Of a stretch of 6,871 bases of DNA, positions 1 to 5,956 are shown one piece after another. This stretch comes from RUG472 sp045224495. Its GTDB lineage: Bacteria; Bacillota; Clostridia; Christensenellales; CAG-138. The notes below the pieces were generated by a model. The model searched no databases, was not told where the DNA came from, and saw nothing but the letters and a program-made list of their open reading frames with translations. Each line of letters begins with the position of its first letter. Within the stretch, counting starts at the first letter, position 1. A program made the position numbers and the translations under genes. The stretch is from the NCBI GenBank assembly GCA_045224495.1, contig JBGVAK010000163.1, positions 1-6,871 of the forward strand. The letters run 5' to 3'.

Positions 1-87
1 GCCCTGTTGCAGCAGTACGCGGCCCTCAGCGGCGAGGCCACTACGCCCGCCAAGAAGAAGGGCGGCATCCGCAACATCTTCAAATAA
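1..87 (+). CDS. C-terminal tail of an unrecognised protein (5' end outside window)
   Basis: An open frame runs from the first base to a TAA at 85-87 and encodes the last 28 residues of a protein. The tail is Ala/Gln-rich, then basic, ending KKKGGIRNIFK. Nothing in so short a piece identifies a family, and I do not assign a function. The stop lies 20 bases before the start of the carbonic anhydrase-like gene on the same strand with no terminator between, so the two are probably co-transcribed. That the frame is coding is an inference from its clean stop, GC-rich codon use like its neighbours, and the ribosome binding site placed right after it. Confidence 0.6.
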   Translation, partial: ALLQQYAALSGEATTPAKKKGGIRNIFK

Positions 88-107
88 GGACGAAAAGGAG
101 CAAGCCT

Positions 108-653
108 ATGCCGGTCTATCCCTATGAGGGCGTGACGCCTGAGATCGCTGAGGACGTGTTGCTGGCCCCCGGCGCCATGGTCGTGGGCCGGGTGAAGATC
201 GGCGAAGGGTCCTCCGTGTGGTACAACGCTGTCATCCGTGGCGACGTCCACGACGTGGTCATCGGAAAGTTCACCAGCATCCAGGACGGGACCCTCATCC
301 ACGAGGACTCCGGCCGGGGCAGCGGCCTGGAGGGCGGGCTTCCTACGGTGGTGGGGGACTGCGTGACCGTGGGCCACGGGGTCATCCTCCACGCCTGCCG
401 GGTGGAGGACTACGCCCTCATCGGCATGGGCGCCATCATCATGGACGGAGCCGTCGTCGGCAAGGGGTCCGTGGTGGGGGCCGGGGCTTTGGTGACCAAG
501 AACACCGTCATCCCGCCCTTTTCCGTGGCACTGGGAAGCCCGGCCAAGGTGGTGAAGACCCTGCCCGAGTCGTCCCTCGAACAGCGGAAGGAGCAGGCCA
601 TGCATTATCACGGCCTGGCCGCCGATCATCGGAGGATGCTCGAAAGCCTGTAG
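108..653 (+). CDS. Gamma-class carbonic anhydrase family protein (YrdA/PaaY/CamH-like)
   Basis: This 181-residue protein is built of hexapeptide repeats forming a left-handed beta-helix (about residues 10-148), followed by a C-terminal helix (about 153-180), which is the usual size and layout of the gamma carbonic anhydrase family. Three histidines fit the trimer-interface metal site: H65 (TLIH), H90 and H95 (the GHGVILH stretch), with the five-residue spacing of the last pair as in the archaeal Cam enzyme. R44 and D46 in VIRGD and Q59/D60 are also typical. Known members either hydrate CO2 to bicarbonate using Zn or Fe, or have unknown roles; the substrate here cannot be read from sequence. 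The start is supported by AGGAG at 96-100. The gene follows an unrecognised frame closely and is followed by a terminator at 672-697, so it is the last gene of its operon. Expected location is cytoplasm. The family call is strong; actual carbonic anhydrase activity is uncertain. Confidence 0.92.
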   Translation: MPVYPYEGVTPEIAEDVLLAPGAMVVGRVKIGEGSSVWYNAVIRGDVHDVVIGKFTSIQDGTLIHEDSGRGSGLEGGLPTVVGDCVTVGHGVILHACRVEDYALIGMGAIIMDGAVVGKGSVVGAGALVTKNTVIPPFSVALGSPAKVVKTLPESSLEQRKEQAMHYHGLAADHRRMLESL

Positions 654-671
654 GATCGAAGCAATACAAGG

Positions 672-697
672 AACTGTCGCACAGGCGGCAGTTTTTT
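672..697 (+). terminator. Intrinsic terminator after the carbonic anhydrase-like gene
   Basis: AACTGTCGC (672-680) pairs with GCGGCAGTT (685-693) around a four-base loop, giving nine pairs including one G-U. It runs straight into a T-tract ending at 697, and a second T-run follows at 703-708. It lies 19 bases after the stop codon at 653 and separates this operon from the symporter promoter. Confidence 0.85.
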
Positions 698-717
698 GTT
701 GCTTTTTTGGCCCGTGG

Positions 718-726
718 TGCTATGAT
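718..726 (+). promoter_or_regulatory. Extended -10 promoter for the symporter gene
   Basis: TGCTATGAT is an extended -10 element: a TG dinucleotide, one base, then TATGAT (5 of 6 to consensus) at 721-726. The -35 region is weak; TTGCTT (699-704, 16-base spacing) and TTGTTG (696-701) are the only candidates, which suits an extended -10 promoter. Transcription would start near 733. GAGGAG at 745-750 then serves the ATG at 757. Confidence 0.6.
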
Positions 727-756
727 AGCACTATACCTTTTTTTGAGGAGAGAAAC

Positions 757-2280
757 ATGTCGTTCGGTGTGCTGGCGGGGATCGTTCTGGTGGTGGGGCT
801 CATCCTGGGGGTGGGCTTTCTGTCGGGCCGGAAGGTGAAGGATTCCTCAGATTTCCTTTCGGGAGGCGGCAAGGCCGGCAGCCTCCTGGTGGCCGGAGCC
901 ATGATGGGGAGCCTGGTGGGGAGCCAGGCCACCATGGGCACCGCCCAGCTGTCCTTCCAGTGCGGCTTCTCCGGCTGGTGGTTCACCCTGGGCTGCTGCC
1001 TGGGGTGCCTCGCCTTGGGCCTTGGCTACAGCCATAAGCTGCGGCAGAGCGGCTGCATCACGGAGCTGGCTATCGTCACCCGGGAGTATGGCTCAGCCGC
1101 CGGAGGCCTCAGCTCCGTCCTCTGCTCCATCGGCATCTTCATCAGCGTCTTCTCCCAGGTCATCGCCTGCGCGGGCCTTCTCTCCGCCCTATTCCCCGGC
1201 ACGCCCCTGTGGGCGGGGGCTGTCATCGCCGCGGCGCTCATGGGCCTCTACGTGATCTTCGGCGGGGCCTGGGGCGCGGGCATGGGCGGCATCGTCAAGC
1301 TGTTGCTGCTGTGCGCCGTGTCCCTCATGAGCCTCTGCCTGATCCTCTACTGGAGCCACGGTCCCAAGGGGCTTTGGACTGAGCTTGGAGACCTGCTGAC
1401 GGGGACCTCCCTAGGCATGATCCGGCAGGCAGCCACGGGGGTGCCCAACATCGAGGATGTGAGCGTGTTGAAATCCCAGTTCCTGAGCCTCACCGCCCGG
1501 GGCGCCGTCAAGGACCTGAGCTCCGGTTTCTCCTTGCTGCTGGGGGTCCTGTGCACCCAGTCCTACGCCCAGGCCATCTGGTCCGGCAAATCGGATCGGT
1601 CTGCTCGCAACGGCGCTTTGATCAGCGCCTTCGCCGCCCCTTTCATCGGCCTTGGCGGCGTGGCCATCGGCTTTTTCATGCGCAGCCACTACATGCTGCG
1701 GGCGGAGGCGGAGGCTCTGGCGGCCATGGGGAAGGCTCTGCCGGATCTGCCCATCTTGGAGACCACCATCCGCGCCATGCCCACCTTCGCGCTCGATCGT
1801 TTCCCGCCCCTGGTAGCCGGGATCATCCTGGGGACGCTGCTCATCACCGCCGTCAGTGGCGGGGCGGGCCTGTCCTTCGGCATGGCCACCATCCTGACCC
1901 GCGACATCCTCAAGCGCCTTTCCCGCCGCTGGGACGATCCCCAGCGGGAGCTGGTGGCCGTGCGCATGTGTATCGGCGGCATCCTTTTGGCGGCAGTGGC
2001 GGTGACCTTATCGCTGCCGGATTCCCTCATCAACGACTTCGGATTCCTGTCCATGGGCTTTCGGGCCTGCGTCCTCTTCCTGCCCATGACTGCTGCCCTG
2101 TGGCTGCCGGGCCGGGTAGACGGCCGGTGTGTCCTTCTCTCCATGATCCTGGCCCCCTGCGCCGACATCCTCTCCAAGATCCTCTCCCTGCCCGGCGACC
2201 CCCTTCTCTACGGCATGGCGGTCTCCCTGCTGTGCTGTCTGGTCGGGTTGATCGTCGGCCACAAAAAAAGAGCCGATTGA
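757..2280 (+). CDS. Sodium:solute symporter (SSS/SLC5) family transporter
   Basis: A 507-residue integral membrane protein with roughly 13 hydrophobic segments, the usual size for this LeuT-fold family. Family marks include SSDFLSGGGKAG (30-41) before the first core helix, the small-residue-rich helix at 42-65, the QSYAQAIWSGKSDRSARNG region (268-286), and a core helix ending in ATILTRDILKRL (377-388). Family members import small solutes such as amino acids, vitamins or sugars, usually with Na+; the substrate here is not readable. Compared by eye with proline symporter PutP, the Ser-Thr Na+ ligand pair aligns with S367-G368, so one ligand hydroxyl is missing. The ATG is preceded by GAGGAG (745-750) six bases away. 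The gene has its own promoter and terminators on both sides, so it is probably monocistronic. The last codons (HKKRAD) overlap a minus-strand terminator. Confidence 0.88.
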   Translation: MSFGVLAGIVLVVGLILGVGFLSGRKVKDSSDFLSGGGKAGSLLVAGAMMGSLVGSQATMGTAQLSFQCGFSGWWFTLGCCLGCLALGLGYSHKLRQSGCITELAIVTREYGSAAGGLSSVLCSIGIFISVFSQVIACAGLLSALFPGTPLWAGAVIAAALMGLYVIFGGAWGAGMGGIVKLLLLCAVSLMSLCLILYWSHGPKGLWTELGDLLTGTSLGMIRQAATGVPNIEDVSVLKSQFLSLTARGAVKDLSSGFSLLLGVLCTQSYAQAIWSGKSDRSARNGALISAFAAPFIGLGGVAIGFFMRSHYMLRAEAEALAAMGKALPDLPILETTIRAMPTFALDRFPPLVAGIILGTLLITAVSGGAGLSFGMATILTRDILKRLSRRWDDPQRELVAVRMCIGGILLAAVAVTLSLPDSLINDFGFLSMGFRACVLFLPMTAALWLPGRVDGRCVLLSMILAPCADILSKILSLPGDPLLYGMAVSLLCCLVGLIVGHKKRAD

Positions 2281-2286
2281 CGGCTC
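2263..2286 (-). terminator. Minus-strand terminator for the DNA methyltransferase, overlapping the symporter stop codon
   Basis: Read on the minus strand, GAGCCG, a five-base loop TCAAT, then CGGCTC is followed at once by seven T residues (plus-strand A-run 2263-2269). This is the only hairpin in the spacer with a T-tract in the minus direction. It sits about 215 bases past the methyltransferase stop and inside the last codons of the convergent symporter gene, with the symporter's TGA in the loop. Confidence 0.7.
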
Positions 2287-2291
2287 CTGCA

Positions 2292-2314
2292 GTCTGTCGA
2301 AAAAGGCGGCAGAC
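2292..2314 (+). repeat. Hairpin with the CTGTCG/CGGCAG core, no T-tract
   Basis: GTCTGTCG (2292-2299) can pair with CGGCAGAC (2307-2314) around AAAAAGG, eight pairs with one G-U. No T-tract follows on either strand, so it is not a convincing terminator alone. Its core CTGTCG...CGGCAG, including the position of the G-U pair, is the same as in the terminator stem at 672-693. Confidence 0.5.
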
Positions 2315-2351
2315 CATTTGCGGCAAACTGATATGAATATTTACTGGCAGG

Positions 2352-2381
2352 AAGAAATGGCGTAAACCGCCATTTCTTTTT
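2352..2381 (+). terminator. Plus-strand intrinsic terminator after the symporter gene
   Basis: AAGAAATGGCG (2352-2362) and CGCCATTTCTT (2368-2378) form a perfect 11-pair stem around the loop TAAAC, with T residues at 2377-2381 and more beyond. It lies about 70 bases after the symporter stop. The minus-strand reading lacks a good T-tract, so it works mainly in the plus direction. Confidence 0.85.
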
Positions 2382-2399
2382 ATTTCAATACCGCAAATT

Positions 2400-2457
2400 A
2401 GCCGTTTTTCCTCCCTCTCGCAGTACATAGTACAGCTTCGGGTCGGAGAAAACGGCT
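2400..2457. repeat. Long imperfect palindrome in the convergent spacer
   Basis: AGCCGTTTT (2400-2408) is matched by AAAACGGCT (2449-2457), nine perfect pairs. The pairing continues inward as CTCC (2411-2414) against GGAG (2445-2448) after a two-base bulge. At the centre is GTACATAGTAC (2423-2433), itself nearly palindromic. No T-tract follows on either strand, so it does not look like a terminator. It lies between the plus-strand terminator and the end of the methyltransferase gene. Its role is unknown; it could be a processing hairpin, a protein site or a short repeated element. Confidence 0.5.
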
Positions 2458-2500
2458 TCTGCCATCCTTTGCTGACAGATTGCTCTTGCTCATATCGTTT

Positions 2501-3688
2501 TTACCGATCCACTGTAAAGAACGCCTGGTCCCCGTACCCGTTCACCAATTGGATCACTGGCTTATCCACTCCCTCTGGAAGCGGAAGTTTCAAGGGGAGT
2601 TTTGCTTTAGTGACCGTGCGGGTGGGGTAGAACATCTGCTCTTTCTCGTACCCGACGGCGGCGTAGGAGAGGGGGGAGGGGCGGCGGTTCAGCTGGGCTT
2701 TCGTGACGATAACGTTCTTCTCCTCGACGGAGAAGGCCGCTTCGCACTTGTTGCGGAGCGCCGGGAAGTGCAGCGTCATGGGCCGCTGGGCCTGATCCGG
2801 CTCGTCCAAAAGGGTGGGGCTGGCGGCGATGGACAACAGGCGCTTGCGCAGGGTGACGAGGGAAAGGGGAGAGGCGTCCACCGCCAGGAAGCGCCGACCG
2901 TTCTTGACGGCTACGGCGGCGGTGGTGCCGCTGCCGGAAAAGAGATCGCATACCAGGTCCCCCGGCTTAGAGGAGGCCAGGACGATCCGCTCCAGCAGGG
3001 CTTCTGGCTTTTGCGTGGCGTAGCCCAATCGCTCCTTGTCCTTTTGCTGCAGGTGTTCTATATCCGTCCAAACGTCCGTAGGATAGATGAGATCGTCCTC
3101 ATAATAGGTGTACAGCTTACCGTTGGTGCGGATGGAGAAGCCCACCCGTCCGTCCTGGTCCACGAACTGCTTCATGTGGTTGCGGCGTTCCGGCCCCCGA
3201 GGCTGGCCTACGGCGGCGATGTTGAAAAACACCTTGCGGCTCTTGCGATAGAAGAGGATGGTGTCATGCTTGCGAGGGAAGAAGCGGGTAGCCCGGCCGC
3301 CGGACTTGTAGCCCCAGACGATCTCGTCCATGAAGTTGTCCTGACCGAAGATCTCGTCCAGCAGGAGCCGGAGCTTGGCGCTCATGCGCCAATCGATATG
3401 CAGGTAAAGGCTCCCCGTGGGGGAGAGGAGGGTATGACAGCCGGTGAGGATGGTACGCATCCATTTGAGATACTCCCCCTCGGGCATGTCGTCCCGAAAC
3501 AGGGGGATATCTTTTTCTCCCTTGCGCTGGAAGGAGTCCCCCGTGCCGAAGGGCGGGTCCAGATAGATGAGCTGGACCTTGCCGCCGTACTCCCGGATCA
3601 GGGCCGGCAGCTGCTTCTCGGAACGGGCCAGAAAGAAGGACCCGGGGCCGCCTATGTCGTGATGTTCCGCCTTGCAATAGATCCGCAT
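2501..3688 (-). CDS. Solitary beta-class DNA methyltransferase (N4-cytosine or N6-adenine)
   Basis: This 395-residue protein carries the amino-methyltransferase motifs in beta-class order. Motif IV is LIYLDPPFGTG (40-50), with the catalytic DPPF. A TGSLYLHIDW strand (91-100) follows, then a middle region likely to read the target. TQKPEALLERI (225-235) and the S-adenosylmethionine motif I DLFSGSGTT (248-256) come after. Such enzymes methylate an exocyclic amine of adenine or cytosine in a specific DNA site; the site cannot be read. Residues about 290-395 form an extra C-terminal region I do not recognise. The ATG at 3688 is preceded on the minus strand by GGAGGA seven bases away. No nuclease or specificity gene lies beside it; neighbours are a transporter and amino-sugar genes. 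It may therefore be an orphan regulatory or housekeeping methyltransferase, though a distant partner cannot be excluded. Confidence 0.9.
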   Translation of the reverse strand: MRIYCKAEHHDIGGPGSFFLARSEKQLPALIREYGGKVQLIYLDPPFGTGDSFQRKGEKDIPLFRDDMPEGEYLKWMRTILTGCHTLLSPTGSLYLHIDWRMSAKLRLLLDEIFGQDNFMDEIVWGYKSGGRATRFFPRKHDTILFYRKSRKVFFNIAAVGQPRGPERRNHMKQFVDQDGRVGFSIRTNGKLYTYYEDDLIYPTDVWTDIEHLQQKDKERLGYATQKPEALLERIVLASSKPGDLVCDLFSGSGTTAAVAVKNGRRFLAVDASPLSLVTLRKRLLSIAASPTLLDEPDQAQRPMTLHFPALRNKCEAAFSVEEKNVIVTKAQLNRRPSPLSYAAVGYEKEQMFYPTRTVTKAKLPLKLPLPEGVDKPVIQLVNGYGDQAFFTVDR

Positions 3689-3718
3689 CGAACTTTCCTC
3701 CGTTCCAGCATTTCTACA

Positions 3719-3751
3719 TTGTATAATACAAGATATTGCCTTTCATGGCAA
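3719..3751. promoter_or_regulatory. Two palindromes covering the -10 and -35 of the methyltransferase promoter (candidate operators)
   Basis: TTGTATAATACAA (3719-3731) is a 13-base palindrome around one central base and contains the -10. TTGCC-TTTCAT-GGCAA (3736-3751) is an inverted repeat with perfect five-base arms that contains the -35. Their position suggests repressor binding. A regulator is not identified, and the -10 palindrome could be chance in AT-rich DNA. Confidence 0.4.
3723..3751 (-). promoter_or_regulatory. Sigma-A promoter for the methyltransferase
   Basis: On the minus strand TTGCCA (3751-3746; 5 of 6 to TTGACA) is followed after exactly 17 bases by TATTAT (3728-3723; 5 of 6 to TATAAT). 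Transcription would start near 3716, about 28 bases before the ATG at 3688, leaving room for the GGAGGA ribosome binding site. Confidence 0.8.
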
Positions 3752-3787
3752 GAGGGGACACCATATTTTGAACCAATGAAAAACTGT

Positions 3788-3818
3788 TTTTGCAAGAATT
3801 GATAATAATATTGCAAAA
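3788..3818. promoter_or_regulatory. Inverted repeat TTTTGCAA/TTGCAAAA upstream of nagB (candidate operator)
   Basis: TTTTGCAA (3788-3795) and TTGCAAAA (3811-3818) form a perfect eight-base inverted repeat with a 15-base spacer. Each half holds the self-complementary TTGCAA, and the copies are 21 bases apart, two helical turns, so they face the same side of the DNA. The proposed -35 TTGATA (3799-3804) lies between them. Just upstream is another short palindrome, AAAAAC-T-GTTTTT (3779-3791). The binding protein is unknown. Confidence 0.4.
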
Positions 3819-3839
3819 GTTATGATGAAGTGGTATCAT
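3799..3839 (+). promoter_or_regulatory. Overlapping candidate promoters for the nagB-glmM operon
   Basis: Two arrangements fit sigma-A. One is TTGATA (3799-3804) with TATGAT (3821-3826), 16-base spacing, both boxes 5 of 6 to consensus. The other is TTGCAA (3811-3816) with TATCAT (3834-3839), 17-base spacing. Starts would fall near 3833 or 3846, giving a short leader ahead of the AGGAGG at 3855-3860. I cannot tell which is used. Confidence 0.6.
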
Positions 3840-3867
3840 ATATCAAGTTTTGTTAGGAGGTATTTCT

Positions 3868-4581
3868 ATGAAAGTCGTCATCGATTCGGCCGAAAAAATC
3901 GCAGCCATGGCTGCGCAGCAATATGTGGAACTGCTCAAGCGCAAACGAAACGCCATCCTGGGCGGCGCCACAGGCTCCACCCCTCTGGGCCTCTATGCGG
4001 AACTGGTCCGGCTCAACAAGGCGGGGGAGATCTCCTTCAAGAATGCTTCCAGCTTTAACCTGGATGAGTACGTGGGCCTGGACGGCACCCATGACCAGAG
4101 CTATCGCTACTTCATGGACCACAACCTGTTCGATCATATCGACATCGACAAGTCCCGCACCCGGGTCCCCTCAGGCATCGACACCAGCGACCCTGCGGCT
4201 TACGATAAGGAGATCGCGGCGGCGGGCGGCGTGGACCTGCAGCTGTTGGGCATCGGCAACAACGGCCACATCGGCTTCAACGAGCCCGGCACGCCCTTCG
4301 GCTCCCTGACTCACATCGTGGAGCTCACAGAATCCACGCGGGAGGCCAACAAGCGCTTCTTCAAGTCCATCGACGAGGTGCCCACCCATGCCGTCACCAT
4401 GGGCGTGAAGACGGTCATGCAGGCCCGCTCCATCATCCTCATGGCCATCGGCCCCGCCAAGGCGCCCATCATGAAGGAGATGCTCCAGGGCCCCGTCACC
4501 GAGAAGGTCCCTGCCTCCGTGCTGCAGCTCCATCCTGACGTGACCGTCTACATGGACTACGAAGCAGCCAAGCTGCTGTAA
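3868..4581 (+). CDS. nagB: Glucosamine-6-phosphate deaminase
   Basis: A 237-residue cytoplasmic enzyme that interconverts glucosamine-6-phosphate plus water and fructose-6-phosphate plus ammonia. The phosphate loop LGGATGSTPLGLY (31-43), FNLDEYVG (63-70) with catalytic D66, and GIGNNGHIGFNEP (128-140) with H134 and E139 are all present. N132 stands where the E. coli enzyme has D141; to my knowledge Asn here is usual for the short Firmicutes type, so it is not a defect. The length matches the short, non-allosteric Bacillus type rather than the longer E. coli enzyme. The ATG at 3868 is chosen over an upstream in-frame TTG at 3850 because TAGGAGG (3854-3860) sits seven bases before it. It is first in an operon with glmM, ten bases downstream. 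NagB normally serves breakdown of amino sugars, but beside glmM it could also feed synthesis. Confidence 0.96.
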   Translation: MKVVIDSAEKIAAMAAQQYVELLKRKRNAILGGATGSTPLGLYAELVRLNKAGEISFKNASSFNLDEYVGLDGTHDQSYRYFMDHNLFDHIDIDKSRTRVPSGIDTSDPAAYDKEIAAAGGVDLQLLGIGNNGHIGFNEPGTPFGSLTHIVELTESTREANKRFFKSIDEVPTHAVTMGVKTVMQARSIILMAIGPAKAPIMKEMLQGPVTEKVPASVLQLHPDVTVYMDYEAAKLL

Positions 4582-4591
4582 GGAGAAAAAC

Positions 4592-5944
4592 ATGGGCAAA
4601 TACTTTGGAACAGACGGCTTCCGCGGCGAAGTCAACAAGGTCCTGACGGTGGAGCACGCCTACAAGATCGGCCGGTTCATCGGTTGGTACTACGGACGGG
4701 ACCACAAGGCCAGCATCGCCATCGGCAAGGATACCCGCCGTTCGGGTTACATGCTGGAGCACGCCCTCATCGCCGGCATCACGGCCTCCGGCGCGGACGC
4801 CTATATGCTGCACGTGACCACCACCCCCAGCGTCTCCTACATCACCCGCATCGACGACTTCGACTGCGGCGTCATGATCTCCGCCAGCCATAACCCCTTC
4901 TATGACAACGGCATCAAGCTCATCAACGGCCATGGGGAGAAGATGGAAGACGAGGTCCAGGACATGTGCGAGAAGTACCTGGACGGGGAAATGGAGGAGC
5001 TGCCGCTGGCGGAGCGGGAGAACATCGGCCGGGCCATCGACTATGCCGCGGGCCGCAACCGCTACATCGGCTACCTCATCAGCCTGGCTACCCATTCCTA
5101 CAAGCACATGAAGGTGGGCCTGGACTCCGCCAACGGCTCCACCTGGCAGATCGCCAAGAGCGTGTTCGACGCCCTGGGCGCCGATACCTACGTGGTGGGC
5201 AATACCCCCGACGGCACCAACATCAACGCGGGCTGCGGGTCCACCCACATCGAGAACCTCCAGAAGCTGGTGAAGGAGAACCACCTGGACGTGGGCTTCG
5301 CCTTCGACGGCGACGCGGACCGGTGCCTGGCCGTGGACGAAAAGGGGAACGTAGTCAACGGCGACCATATCCTCTACATCTACGCCGGCTATATGCAGGA
5401 GCGCGGGAAGCTGGGCAGCACCAAGGTGGTCACCACCGTCATGAGCAACTTCGGTCTCTACAAGGCCTTGGATGCCCGGGGCATCGGCTACGAGAAGACC
5501 GCTGTGGGCGATCGGTACGTCTATGAGAACATGCGCGCCAACGGTCACCGCATCGGTGGCGAGCAGTCCGGCCATATCATCTTCTCCAAGTACGCCACCA
5601 CCGGCGACGGCCTGTTGACCGCCATCAAGATCATGCAGGTGATCCTGGATCGGAAGACCACATTGTCCCGTCTGGCTGAGCCCTGCCAGATGTACCCCCA
5701 GGTCTTGAAGAACGTGGTGGTGAAGGACAAGGACGAGACCATGAACGATCCCCGCGTCCAGGCTGAGGTGAAGGCGGCGGAGGAGCGGCTGGGCAACTCC
5801 GGCCGGGTGCTGCTTAGAAAGAGCGGCACGGAACCCGTGCTGCGGGTCATGGCCGAGGCCACCACGCCCGAGGCCTGCGAGAAGGAAGTGGACGCCATCA
5901 TACATGCCATGGACGAGGCGGGCCAGCTCATTCGGATCAAATAA
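4592..5944 (+). CDS. glmM: Phosphoglucosamine mutase
   Basis: A full-length 450-residue member of the alpha-D-phosphohexomutase family, which converts glucosamine-6-phosphate to glucosamine-1-phosphate on the way to UDP-GlcNAc and peptidoglycan. It begins with KYFGTDGFRG (3-12). The phosphoserine loop ISASHNPFYDNG (96-107) has the active serine at S99. The metal loop DGDADR (239-244) has D239, D241 and D243. The sugar-binding loop is GGEQSGH (322-328), and the C-terminal phosphate loop is RKSGTEP (409-415). GlmM is favoured over phosphoglucomutase or phosphomannomutase by the close match of these loops and by the nagB neighbour. The ribosome binding site TAAGGAG (4579-4585) overlaps the nagB stop codon, indicating coupled translation in one operon. 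No key residue is missing. Confidence 0.95.
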   Translation: MGKYFGTDGFRGEVNKVLTVEHAYKIGRFIGWYYGRDHKASIAIGKDTRRSGYMLEHALIAGITASGADAYMLHVTTTPSVSYITRIDDFDCGVMISASHNPFYDNGIKLINGHGEKMEDEVQDMCEKYLDGEMEELPLAERENIGRAIDYAAGRNRYIGYLISLATHSYKHMKVGLDSANGSTWQIAKSVFDALGADTYVVGNTPDGTNINAGCGSTHIENLQKLVKENHLDVGFAFDGDADRCLAVDEKGNVVNGDHILYIYAGYMQERGKLGSTKVVTTVMSNFGLYKALDARGIGYEKTAVGDRYVYENMRANGHRIGGEQSGHIIFSKYATTGDGLLTAIKIMQVILDRKTTLSRLAEPCQMYPQVLKNVVVKDKDETMNDPRVQAEVKAAEERLGNSGRVLLRKSGTEPVLRVMAEATTPEACEKEVDAIIHAMDEAGQLIRIK

Positions 5945-5956
5945 GGAAGGCATATT

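Noticed and set aside
218..838. Out-of-frame open frame rich in Arg, Gly and His overlapping the carbonic anhydrase-like gene and the terminator
   Set aside because: It runs through an intrinsic terminator and a promoter and has the Arg/His/Gly-rich composition of a shifted GC-rich frame.
2498..3688. The methyltransferase as part of a restriction-modification or phage-defence island
   Set aside because: No nuclease, specificity, integrase or transposase gene is in the window and flanking genes are housekeeping, so only a solitary methyltransferase can be supported.
2480..3802. A 440-codon plus-strand open frame
   Set aside because: It lies opposite the methyltransferase, whose motifs, ribosome binding site and promoter are clear; the plus frame shows no domain and has no good start signal.
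3850..3867. An upstream TTG start giving nagB six extra residues
   Set aside because: The AGGAGG ribosome binding site lies inside this extension and is correctly spaced for the ATG at 3868, where the family's N-terminus also begins.
4261..4263. Asn132 in NagB where the E. coli enzyme has Asp141, as a sign of an inactive enzyme
   Set aside because: To my knowledge the short Bacillus/Clostridia type commonly has Asn in this loop, and D66, H134 and E139 are intact.
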